This document shows positions 24,181-34,222 of a stretch of 64,000 nucleotides of DNA, piece by piece. The notes beneath the pieces are model-generated. The model saw only the letters and a program-made list of their open reading frames with translations. It had not been told where the DNA came from and made no database searches. Source of the stretch: Cristatella mucedo (Eukaryota > Bryozoa > Phylactolaemata > Cristatellidae); contig WPIO01000170.1 of NCBI GenBank assembly GCA_009760855.2, forward strand, positions 359,501 through 423,500, in the 5' to 3' direction. Numbering within the stretch: position 1 is the first letter of the stretch; each line of letters starts with the position of its first letter. The position numbers were made by a program, and so were the translations under genes.

Positions 24181-24418
24181 ATTCGTCGAACACGTCTCGA
24201 AGCTGATGGGGCCGTGCACCTAAGGCTGAGCTCATGTGATGGCACTGTCGAAATAAGCAGCTGCTGTCTGTCGTCGACGATGCAACCCCGAGCGACGGCA
24301 AGAGATTCTACTGTTACCGGAACCGAGACGACGACGACGACAACGATCCTGCATGCGTTCTCGTGTACCGAGCATAGATTGTAGCTTCTAGCGCTGGCGG
24401 CAGAGCTGGCTTTTAGGG

Positions 24419-24492
24419 ATGGCGATTGAGGAGATTGAGGGAGGATGATTGACGGCTGGACGGGGGAGTGGAATGAGGGAGGTGTGCTCGGC
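24419..24492 (+). repeat. Short dispersed repeat, copy 2
   Basis: Plus-strand mate of 2556-2640: GGCGATTGAGGAG, GATTGAGGGAGGATGATTGA, then a G-rich block and GAGGGAGGTGTGCTCG. Confidence 0.55.
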
Positions 24493-24541
24493 CACTCCAA
24501 GGGCGTGGCGAATGCACCGCTCTGAGCTCACTCTCATTCCA

Positions 24542-24780
24542 GCAAGTTGATCATCTACAAGAGCTACCAGACTGTGGAACTTGAAACGGAAGCGCTGGAG
24601 CTCAAAGCTGTCGGATATAAAATAAGTTGGTTGTCAAATGGACTTTTGTGCGATCAAATTAAATTCTACAACTCACCTAAAACGGAAGCAGAGGCAAATA
24701 ACCTGACGAGACACGGGGTCAGCAAAAACTATGCTGGCAGTGAACGGGAAATTATTAAGGAAAAGTTGAGCCAGGCTTGA
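24542..24780 (+). other. Possible terminal exon, unrecognised protein
   Basis: A pyrimidine-rich stretch ending in AG (CTCACTCTCATTCCAG) is followed by a frame that stays open to a TGA at 24778-24780, about 78 codons. There is no in-frame ATG near the start, which suits a 3' exon better than a complete gene. The translation is rich in E, K and L (ELETEALELKAVGYK, SEREIIKEKLSQA) and looks more protein-like than neighbouring frames. No family is recognised and no clear AATAAA follows. It could also be chance, or the upstream part of the LINE that starts a few hundred bases later. Confidence 0.3.
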
Positions 24781-25341
24781 GCTTCGCTACTCGTTGCATT
24801 GCCAAAGAGCCCAGGCTTACTTTGCTGCATTGGGATTGGGATAACATTTTGAAGCTTCAGCTATAAAACGACGGCAAGGTGAGAGGGTCTCCTAGCCTGG
24901 TGAGGACCTTTACCTGATTTCTCCGAAATACCTTCTGGTATTCCGCTGCTATCTTCGCTGGGACTATTTAGGAGCTGTCCTCGGATATGCTACACAAAAC
25001 AGGATCCGCTTAGTCTAAGGATCGCCGTTAGTCGATACCTACCAGCGGGTCTTCTTCGGTGGGTAAGTGACAGCCTTCCTGCAGCCTGCGTTGGCCCTAT
25101 CAACAGCTCGGCTGTCAAACCTACGACCAATAAGTTTAAAGCGCTGAATAGTACTCGTTGCAGTAGTAGGTCACCTGCCGTGGCCCAGCATGGTGTGAAA
25201 CGGCGACCGGCGGCCGTTACTAAGGTCCAATTCAAATTCGAAGGGCCCCTGTCCGCCGGGCCGGATACACGCCGACGTTAATACAAGCCACTTTATTGCC
25301 GTAGCCTAGTTGTTGGACAGCCTCTTAAATTCCGCCTACTA

Positions 25342-25920
25342 CATGTCCGCTCGCTAAAAACCAAGGGGTTACTTATCCGCGATCAAGTGGTCCAGGAGAA
25401 GCTAGAAGCATTTCTGCTTACCGAAACTTGGATGACGCCTTGTTCCAGTAACTGTATATCAGACACCACTCCACCCGGGTTCTCATTCTATGAGTCCGTA
25501 CGTTCTGACAAGGTTGGTGGCTGAGTTGTGATTGTTGTTCGCGAATCGTTTGGCTATAAGATGTGCGGCTTTTAGAGTTGGCCATCGTTTGAATTGGTTG
25601 CAATCAGGTCTTCATCAAAGACACTGCCTCTCATTTTTGTAATATACCGGCCTCCTTCTGGCTGTCTAAACTTTTTTATAGAGGATTTTTCAGAGTTCCT
25701 CGCTAAAATATTTGAGTGTGACAGGCCGTTACTGATTGCTAGAGACTTCAATATTAACGTTGAGTACCCTATCAACAGCCAGGTCCGCTCATTTTTTGAC
25801 TGTCTGGAGGATTTTGGCTTGGTCCAACACGTTAATCATACCACCCACTTCGGTGGCCATATTATAGATCTCGCGACCACTAAGGATTTCCTCCACACTA
25901 ACCTGGTGTGTTTCCACTGA
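25342..25920 (+). pseudogene. LINE B endonuclease domain (APE type), broken
   Basis: In life this domain nicks target DNA to prime reverse transcription. Visible in one frame from 25342: VRSLKTKG, then LLTETW (the catalytic-glutamate motif of APE-type endonucleases), IYRPPSG, ARDFNI (family form GDFN) and GGHIIDL near the C-terminus. TGA at 25522-25524 and TAG at 25573-25575 interrupt the frame, and it ends at TGA 25918-25920. The G of the GDFN motif is R here. A typical N-terminal start is not visible. Confidence 0.85.
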
Positions 25921-25964
25921 CCCTCTAAGATCATTTTTCGGTTTCGTTTACGGTTCCTGCTCTC

Positions 25965-26530
25965 TTGTACGTACAGGGTAATGTCGAACTTGTCAAGCGA
26001 CGTAACTTACAAAGCATTTACATTGACAAGGTTTTTAAATTTGTTTATGATGCAGGTCTTCTTGATCTGCATTCAGCCTCGACCGGCAGCCTCGATACCC
26101 TCACTGATGCAATGAACATGACACTCAGGAATGCTCTTGACAATCATGCTCTTGTTCATTCTATCCTTGTACAAAGTCGTGGAGATTCCTTTCAGTTTAC
26201 AAAAAACTTCTAAAGATGTGCCGGGTAAATCGCAGGAATTAAAGTCGTTTCAAGAAATCGGCGTCTGATGCAGATCTGAACAATTTCAAAGACTTCCTTC
26301 GAGTATACAACCGGAAGCTTAAGTGAATCAGTGCTTTTTTTCATCCGAAAGCTGCATTCCTGCCAGTTGGACCCTAAACAGATTTATAAGACAGTGAACC
26401 ATTTACAGGCCAATGCTGAGAGGTCTGACTCCCCGGATATCAAGAGCTCAGCCGAAAAGTTTTCAGCCTTCTTTACAGAAACAATTTATGCACGTTCGTG
26501 CCTCCATAAAGCCCCCTCCGACTAAAGCAA
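25965..26530 (+). pseudogene. LINE B linker between endonuclease and RT, frameshifted
   Basis: Two overlapping partial frames (25965-26213 and 26331-26525) carry conserved linker words of CR1/L2 ORF2: SLDTLTDAMNMTLRNALDNH, then KQIYKTVNHL and the segment ending AEKFSAFFTETI. The same words appear in the minus-strand relic at 52730-52260, which shows that both copies belong to one family. Confidence 0.75.
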
Positions 26531-26689
26531 TCGCGGTTCCACAACTTGTGACCTTCCTTAAAAGGTTCTCCGAGGTTTCTGCATGTGATGTGGCCACCTT
26601 AATAAGGTCTAGCAAAAAGAGGTCGTCTCCTGAAGACCCTATACATCATCTCTGTGGTCTTCACTAGTAGACCACCCTAGCCATACCAT

Positions 26690-27542
26690 TACCAAGATTT
26701 TTAATGCTTCTGTGGGAAAAGGTGTCGTCCCCAAGTACTTCAAATCGGCAATCGCTTGACCCATACTTAAAAAGCCTGGATTAGATACAGGGGTCCTTGC
26801 AAACTACCGCCCAGTTTCCCTTCTTCCTTTCTTGTCAAAGATTCTTGAAAACATTATTGATAGGCAGCTGGTTGAACAAATTAAAAAGAATTAAATGTCA
26901 GATGCATTTCAATCAGGGTTCAAGAGGCAGCACTCAACTGATACTGCTCCCCTTCGCGTTAACAACGATATTCTACGTGGCAACGGTGACTGGAATGTCA
27001 CTGCTCCAGCTCTGCTAGATTTTTCTGCTGCCTTCGACTCCATTGATCACAATGTTCTGCTTGAACGATTGAGAACAACGATCGATCTGGCAGACGAAGC
27101 ACTGGCGTGGTTTAAATCGTACTTGTCTGATCGTTTTCATGCCGTGTCCTGTGGGGGTCATTTCTCATACACGACACGGGTCACCAGTGGAGTTCCTCGA
27201 GGGTCTGTACTCGGTCCCTTGCTGTTCTCCATTTATATTCAACATCTGGGAAAAGTGATTAAGGCCAGTGGAATAGGATATCACTTTTATGCTGACGCTA
27301 CTCAGCTGTATTTGTCATTCAAACCGTCGAAATCTGCTGCAGCCACTGAGAAACTGAATGCCTGCCTTGCCGCAATTCAATCCTGGATGTCGGAAAACTA
27401 CTTAAAATTAAATGACGATAAAACCGAACTGCTGCTCATAGGACACCCTAAGCGTTTGGGTGGATTAAAAGGCTTCGCTCTTCTAATAGGTGATGCTATA
27501 CTGCGACCATCACTACGTTCTCGAAATTTAGGTGTCGTTTAA
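26690..27542 (+). pseudogene. LINE B reverse transcriptase domain, active site altered
   Basis: RT blocks appear in order: GVLANYRPVSLLPFLSKILE (about 26790-26850), SDAFQSGFKRQHSTDTAPL, LLDFSAAFDSIDHNVLLERL (motif A, with catalytic D), TSGVPRGSVLGPLLFSIYI (motif B), YHFYADATQLYL (motif C) and YLKLNDDKTELLLIG. Motif C should read Y-A-D-D; here the second D is A (GCT at about 27297), which would remove a metal-binding residue. In-frame stops include TAA at 26892-26894. It is open from 26895 to TAA at 27540-27542, about 215 codons. Confidence 0.93.
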
Positions 27543-27699
27543 GATAGCTTCCTATATTTTAACAGCTTCATTCAGAGGACTGCTTCTGCAGCTAGCCATC
27601 ACGTCCGATCCCTAAAAAAGATTAGGAACTGTCTTCCAAGTGGCTTCCAAACAATTTAACTATCTCCTTAGTTCTGTCTCGGCTTGGTTATAGTAATTC

Positions 27700-28276
27700 C
27701 CTCTTGGCTTGGCTGCCAAAGAAAGCTATTATGCCACTACAGCGGACTATGAATATGGCTGCAAGGCTAGTCTTCAAGTCCCAGAGGTTTGAGCATGCGT
27801 CTCCTTTGCTAAAAGAACTAGGATGGATGCCAGTTGAGCAACGCATACAGAGCAAAGTTGTTACGCTGACCCACAAGGCCCGCCACGACATGGCTCCTTC
27901 GTACCTAGCTGAACTGCTGTACCAGTTTCAGCCTTCTCGCGCCCTCAGGTCCTGTGTGGATAATAAATTAGCTGTTCCATTCCTTCGCTAAAAGACCGTC
28001 TGCGACAGAAGCTTTAGCTCTGCTGGTCCCAGACTGTGGAACTCGCTTCCACGATTCCTAGCAGCGGCAACTACTCTCCTGCTGCCGCCTATGGCTCATC
28101 CTTTTCAGCGGTCGTGAGCTGCTACTTCCATGCTACTCCCTACCTCAAACTGCTCTCCTGACTCTGCTATACTTCCCACTTTCTCTTTGTTGCGTGAGAC
28201 GAAGTCTATTGGCTACCGAATGCGTACCGAAAGCCGCATAGGCTGTGAGTGCTCTATGCAAACCTCTCCTGCGTAA
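27700..28276 (+). pseudogene. LINE B C-terminal domain, frameshifted
   Basis: Carries ELGWMPVEQRIQSKVVTLTH (family form LHWLPV..RI.FK), SYLAELL, then after a stop at 27989-27991 the signature DRSFSSAGPRLWNSLPRFL. A further frameshift leads to GYRMRTESRIGC and a natural-looking stop TAA at 28274-28276. The reverse copy at 38933-39280 keeps the last 115 codons open. Confidence 0.85.
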
Positions 28277-28509
28277 CCCCCACATGGTCTTTATGACTTT
28301 GTGGAGTGACAGACGGAGATACAGTACATATCCGGCTGCGCCACCTCATATCTTACTTGAGCCTCCTCAGGAAGAGGAGGCGGATTAGGCGACGGACTCG
28401 TATGCCTCGATAGCCGCGGCGTCAGCATCGAGTGCGCAATGCTATGCTCGCCCCGGCCCTCTTACGACGACGATCGGCTGCCAAACCTACGGCTAGCGTT
28501 CGTGAGCCG

Positions 28510-29150
28510 TTTCACTTTAAATGGGACAAATACAAAATCCGAGCCCATTTAAAGAGTAAATAAATGACACGTGTACAATTCGGGCAGCAAGAACATTATC
28601 GGGACCAAGCATACATCTTTGCGCTACATGAAACAACCTCGTTACCCTGCATAATAAGCTCGGAAGACATATAGATCAAAACATCACAGGCATGAACACA
28701 ACTGCGGTGTCTCGATTGGCAAACGGTTGTGCAACCTTTCGACGAATTCCACGCACAAGTTCAGTCGACAACTGCCATTAACGTGAAGAAAGGTTTTAGA
28801 GGATGCTTTCCCATTTCAATGTCACCAACTACATAGAAACTTCACGTACTTACCTGCAAAGTAGCCACTTCACATTAGCAATAATCTAGCAGTACTTAAT
28901 AACTACTATCTTAGGCGCCTTGTGTCCATGAAATTGGGATGCAGCACTGGGCTTGTCTCTTTCTGCTACTTATAATACATTACAACTGCATAATATTTAA
29001 ATTATTAACAGAGTAGGACTGTTTAAAAATGTCATACCTAATAGAGGAACATACTCGGCGAAGTACTATGAAACCTATCGTACACACTTATTACGTACAA
29101 GCCTTATTCGAGTACAAAATCAGAAATACTCGACGTGATTTTTCTGAAAA
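28510..29150 (+). repeat. Family C, copy 2, left part
   Basis: Matches 18820-19400. Relative to copy 1 it appears to be interrupted after about 29150, with homology resuming at 30350. The short dispersed repeat shared with 7735-7796 sits inside it in reverse. Confidence 0.6.
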
Positions 29151-30349
29151 TAATGCCGAAAAGCGAACAGCGTTGCTCTTGAAATGGATTCAGCCTTAGT
29201 TGCTGAGCCTAAAGCTGCCATAACTTGAAGAGAAAAAAAAGAATCTTTTAATAACTCTATGGAACATTTATTTTCCTGATCGTACTTATGTACCTCGTTA
29301 CTAATCAAACTAGGCCTCATACTACCACATCTTGGGAATAAAGTCGCTTAGGTGAGCCTTCGTCCAACCTCAAAGCTATGCCTTTGATGCGTATGCTCCT
29401 AAAGCCAAGAACTAACTTCACATTGACGTCACGACAAAGGCTCAAGCAGGGATATTAAAAAAAAAGCTAAAGAACTACAGTTCCCCTTTGAATAGTCAAT
29501 CATCTGTGTGCTTATGTAGCTGACACTGGATGTTATCCCTAACTAAATTGACATGTTTTTTGATAGCCTATCTAAATCGCGCGTTAAGTGATTTTGCTTC
29601 TTTAAGGTTCTATTAAAATATTTGGTTATTTTAATAGTTATTTCAAATTTTCCTACTTGCATACATTTGCCCAAATGAGCTTGAGTTATCCCAAAACATT
29701 CGTGAACTACAGCCGTACCTTTATGTGGTAACAATATTAGCTCTCAATAACGGAGTTTCTAGTCAGAACTTAGTAAAAACCTGTTCAATAATTAAAGTTG
29801 CGAACCCACTTTGTAGAGCTCAGAACGCACGGGGATGGATGCTCGGATATTCGGAGCTCGTGGATTTCGGAGGGTCGTTCCTTGCGAATATAAGATGGCC
29901 AGCGGAGCTTGCGGCTCTAAGGGCCCCAGTAGGCGAAAAAGACACGCATCAAGGCATTGGCGTGCAGTGCTTTCTTATAGTGATAACAAGAACGATGCTG
30001 TTGATCAACTAATCTGAATTCAGCACGAAGTCGTAGTTTCCATTTTTTTCTTCCAATCTTTTACGCACACCACCGTCCAAAGCATAGAACCTAACATAAT
30101 TTTGAAATTGTTACACATACCAAAGTGACATTACCGCCCACCAAAAGCCGGCGAGTTCAAGACGCGGTGGGCGGCCGACGCCGTGGCGGCCGCCCGCATC
30201 TAGCACGATCTTAGCTCGGAACGCCGCTGCAAAAATAAAGCAGCCGGATGCACGTTTAGCGCTGCCTTCGTGGCTTGACGAGCGACGGCTCCGATTGCTC
30301 GCTTCAGCCAGCGTGAGGAGAACGGTGAGTCCGGACCCGGACACTTCGC
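29151..30349. other. Unassigned block interrupting family C
   Basis: About 1.2 kb that has no counterpart between 19400 and 19408 in copy 1. AT-rich on the left, GC-rich from 30140. It is either an insertion of unknown class or sequence deleted from copy 1. A 108-codon minus-strand frame (30437-30111) has a chance-like composition. Confidence 0.45.
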
Positions 30350-30585
30350 TCTTAGCACCGCCACCACTAACGAGCTTCGCGCGACTTTCACCGAGGCAGG
30401 CGAGCGGTAAAACGGCATCAACTCTTCGGGTTGGCACTGTTCAAATGAACAGCTTTACTTCTGCTTGGTGCAGATTTATAATTATACAGGACCTTATTTT
30501 TTAAACTAATTTCTATACAACTTTCCGTCCTGTTTGCATAGTCGCAGAGCCGCGGCGGAGCACATCAGCTTTGCAAGCTCGACCG
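30350..30585 (+). repeat. Family C, copy 2, right part
   Basis: Matches 19405-19620 with many substitutions and small indels. It ends at the 5' truncation point of LINE A near 30586. Confidence 0.6.
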
Positions 30586-31680
30586 CGGCGTTCGTTGATA
30601 CCATCGATCGCAAAGTTCTTCTAGAGCACCTCTCATCTCGCCTGGGCATCACTGGCACTGCTCTGCAATGGTTCAGGTATTATCTCAGTGGCAGACTCCA
30701 GAGTATTGACGTGAATGGACAAAAATCATCTGAGATACCTCTGAAATAAGGGGTACTTCGGGGCTCTGTGCTAGGCCCGATTCTTTTTATGGTTTATACA
30801 CTCCCTCTTGCGTATGAGATTGCCAACCACAGTCTAGGCTTTCACTTCTATGCGGATGACACTCAGTTGTACCTTTGCTTTGATCCCACCCAGCCTTCGA
30901 GCACCTCGAATTCTCTCAACTCACTTGCTGCATGTATTGATCACATCCGCATATGGATTGCAGCAAATTTTCTAAAACTAAACGATGATAAAACTAAGTT
31001 TCTAGTTATGGGCAAACCCAGTGTGATTCAGAAATTGGAAAGGCTGACGCTCAAAATTGTCTCTTCCAGGATATCTCATGTTGAATCAGCTTGAAATCTG
31101 GGTGTCATGTTCCAGAATGATGAACATAGCTCTACAGTCAAGTCTGCCTACTTTCAGCTACATAACAGTGCTAAAATTCGGGCTTTTTTAGATAAGGATA
31201 CCACGTCTAACTTGGTTCATGCCTTTTTAACATCCCGCCTTGATTTCTGTAACTCACTGCTCGCTGGCCTACCGGCATGTTCAATCAGGCGATTACAGCT
31301 GGTGCAATACTCCGCAGCTAGGATTGTCTGTCGTGAGCGTTGCAGTTGCCACATCACACTGCTTCTCGCCAACCTGCACTGGCAACCAGTCAAGCAACCG
31401 ATCGACTTCAAAGTTTTGTTGCTCACTCACTTTTAGGTCACTTCATTCTTTGGCTCCTGCCTCTCTCAGATCTACTCCCCCACTAGGCCAAGTATCATAC
31501 CACCCGCTTTTCGGAATCCAACAGTCTAGAAATACCTCGTACAAACCTCCAATCCTTTGGAGACCTTGCATTTAATTCGTATGCTCCCAGAGCCTAGTAC
31601 TCACTCTCAACTTGCATCAGAACATTCCCTGACTTGACCACATTTAAAAAGAACTTAGAAACACACCTATTTAGGACAGC
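30586..31680 (+). pseudogene. LINE A reverse transcriptase and C-terminus, broken
   Basis: RT blocks: TIDRKVLLEHLSSRL (end of motif A), GSVLGPILFMVYTLPL (motif B), FHFYADDTQLYL (motif C, with both aspartates intact), ANFLKLNDDKTKFLVMG, then FLTSRLDFCNSLLAGLPACS and LANLHWQPV. In-frame stops at 30747-30749, 31092-31094 and 31434-31436, with a frameshift after the last. The endonuclease and RT N-terminus are missing through 5' truncation. Confidence 0.92.
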
Positions 31681-31931
31681 ATTTATTGGGTCCCTGTGAT
31701 TCGTCCTTGATGTGCTTATGCGTGCTGGCACTGTGCATGCGGCCACTAACCAAACTTGCTTGCTGACCCTGTGCATGTGATCCCTAACCATGTTATTCAT
31801 GTTGTTTATCAAGCATGATATTACTCATCAGTCAATCGCGTTTCCCTGTGCAGCAAATTTAAAACGCCTAGAAAGAGATCGAGTTCTCTAATGGCTCTTT
31901 ATCAAATGCGTTATCATTATTATTATTATTA
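30586..31931 (+). mobile_element. LINE A, CR1/L2-group, 5'-truncated
   Basis: Begins within RT motif A and continues through the end of ORF2, the 3' UTR (31680-31855), the hairpin tail at 31863-31905 and an ATT tract ending near 31931. It is the reference for at least nine shorter LINE A tails in this window (3425, 18076, 23561, 33761, 38806, 56762, 62350, 62437, 62771). It appears inserted into family C. Confidence 0.9.
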
Positions 31932-32014
31932 CGGCACAGGCTGTTTTAAGTTCTCGACACGTGCGTCTCGGCTCGTAGCGACGCCATTCTCCTCTACTCG
32001 GTGCTAATTAAAGA

Positions 32015-32168
32015 AAGATATTTCATCTGTATAACGCCCTAAGAGAACTTAATCTCTATTTAGTCGCTTCAGTTATCCCACGGGGTACGAGCCCACACCC
32101 TCTGTAGCAACAAGCATTAACCTTAACCTTGGTGAGTGGCGAGCACTTTAACCTCTGGGCCAAACCAT
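32015..32168 (-). mobile_element. tRNA-derived SINE, LINE A-type tail
   Basis: Reverse orientation: tail (ATAACGCCCTAAGAGAACTT, AATCTCTATTTAG), box-B region (GGGGTACGAGCCCAC), head ending near TAACCTCTGGGCCAAACC. Diverged but collinear with 44100-44229. Confidence 0.75.
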
Positions 32169-33202
32169 CATGTAACATGCGCTTATAATTTTGACATTCC
32201 GAAAGTTAATGGAGTTAATAAGCTACTCTCAAGTAGCGCGCAGCTTAAATTTGTGAACTGACTAGATATGAATTTGGGTAACTGCCAACAGCAGCATGAG
32301 TTCACATTAAAATTTACTCTACAAATTGTCGTCGTAGCCGTTAGTCCACCTCGAAGAAAATAGCTCTTCAATTATTGAATTTGACTACTTTCAAAGTACT
32401 AATGGTCTCACTTAGTGTCTAAGCATTTTTAAGTTGCTGCATTACTGGAGTTCCATGTGCTTGGCTAGACAGCCTCAGATTCTTTAAGCTATATTCAAAC
32501 ACCCCCAATCCTTACCAAGCACCTGCAGTACAGCAATGTTATCAGGCCTAGCTTTCCTCAAACCTACGCTTTTGGTGATGCTTGACAGCCTATATTAGAT
32601 GGGTCGTGGAGCTGAGAATTTCTCAACGCTTGATTCTGTCTGAAATTTCCATCCGGCTCCCTCCATCAGGGGTACAGGTTAGGCCTATAATTTATTCATT
32701 GGACGGCAATATCTTCTCGACTATTGTAATGCATTGTTTGTTACTTTTGATCACTGTACTGATAGCCTTTTTCATTCATTAAAGTGACCTAGCGTATTCT
32801 ATTGGGGCCAACGGTCTGTCCTAGTGGAAAGCTTTTTTCTTGAGAAAAACCAGGGACTGGACTTTCTGGCAGTGCTTCTTTTAAAGAAACTGAAGCCGAA
32901 ACAATATAGTGTGCGGCAGCCAGGAAGCCGAAGATATATACAGAATAAAGAGTACAACGCAATCAGCACTCGACCATGCTAGGCATGAACAAAACATGTA
33001 GGCCAGACTACTGGAAATTGGGTTTGTCGTTTCCGAAAAAAGATGGCTCAGTCATAATGACATTGGATGTGACCGAGATCGCATGAATTAATGTATTGCT
33101 AAACTTCAGGGGGATTTCAGTCAACCGTTCATTGTGTAAGGTTTCTTTTTCCTCTGGGTAATGCTTATGTAAAGGTGAAATAAATGAGGTTACCACTATG
33201 GC
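32169..33202. other. No recognisable feature
   Basis: AT-rich with short frames only. Confidence 0.45.
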
Positions 33203-33320
33203 TAGGGTTTCAGGTAACTGTTTAACAGAAACAGTACAAGTAGTGTCAGAAAAATAATTCAGCTTTTTGTCAAAAATTAAAAAAAAGTTAAACCTGTTTT
33301 TTCTGGCTTTTTTAATGTTT
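33195..33320 (+). mobile_element. Possible hAT terminal fragment
   Basis: TAGGGTTTCAGGTAACTG followed by an A/T-rich stretch with ACAG words resembles the left end of the hAT element at 36453 (TAGAGTTTCTGGTAACAG). I could not find a matching right end or target duplication. Confidence 0.35.
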
Positions 33321-33760
33321 CTAATGGAACAAAAATGAGCAGAAATGCACACTGAGAAGCTAATCGATACTGATAAAGAATATATGAGGCAGAGCTATGC
33401 TTGGTGGCAACTTTATACGGTAAACCAGTTACCCTAATTTTATTTGAAACACACTTGCACCGCAGACGCATAAGTTAAAATGTCGTGAGTAACCAAAGAG
33501 GTGGTCATATAAAATGCATCGAGTTTCAGTACTACGTTACTGTATACACTAGCGCTAGCACTACCAAGAAAGTTACACAAAAAATTGTGTCTCTTCGGTG
33601 TGAAGACGAACTATTGATATCCTCAATGCCTGCAAGCTTCGAATGGCAAGCGTAAGGTACCGATCTGTGCGTTACACTTTGAAAGCTTCAGCTGCTGGTA
33701 TACCTGCCTCAGTCACTTCAGCAACTTTGGGACGTGGTTATCAAACGAGTGGTAACTATA

Positions 33761-34222
33761 AAATAATAATAATAATGCACTTGATAAAGTGCCCTCAGAG
33801 AACTCATTCTCTTTCTAGATGCTTTACATTTTCTGCAAAGGGAAATTCAATTTGATGGTGAGTAATAATATCATGCTTGATAAACCAACAACATGAATAA
33901 CGTGGTTAGTGGTGACATGCACATGGTCAGCATGCAGATGTGGTTAGTGGCAGCATGCACAGTGTCAGCACGCATAAGCACATGAAGGACGAGTCACAGG
34001 GACCCACTGAATGCTACCCTAAATAGGTTGTTTTTAAGTTCCTTTTAAATGTGGCCAGGTCAGGGGATGTTCTGACGCAGGTCGGGAGTGAGTTCCAGGC
34101 TTTGGGAGCATACGAACTAAATTCACGGTTTCCAAAGGATTTGAGGTTTGTACGAGGTATTTCTAGACTGCTGGATTCCGAAAAGCGGGTGGTACGATGC
34201 TTGGCCTAGTGGGGGAGTAGAG
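33761..34222 (-). mobile_element. LINE A 3' end, 5'-truncated
   Basis: AAT tract, hairpin tail (GATAAAGTGCCCTCAGAGAA), 3' UTR blocks, then the C-terminal coding remnant. On the minus strand, AWNSLPTCVRTSPDLATFKR is readable around 34105-34045. Confidence 0.87.

Larger units (their letters stand above)
25342..28325 (+). mobile_element. LINE B, CR1/L2-group non-LTR retrotransposon
   Basis: The most complete retroelement in the window. Order: endonuclease (25342-25920), linker (25965-26530), reverse transcriptase (26690-27540), C-terminal domain (27700-28276), 3' UTR ending in GACAGACGGAGAT near 28322. The 3' end is defined by comparison with reverse copies starting at 4434 and 38880. The 5' limit is unclear; 24890-25340 may be its 5' part but has no ORF1 signature. 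All domains are collinear with an intact CR1/L2 ORF2, but stops and frameshifts break the frame, so it is dead. Confidence 0.9.

Noticed and set aside
24072..24500. 142-codon minus-strand frame
   Set aside because: It runs through the 175-bp satellite and a GACGAC-rich tract; the composition follows from the repeats.
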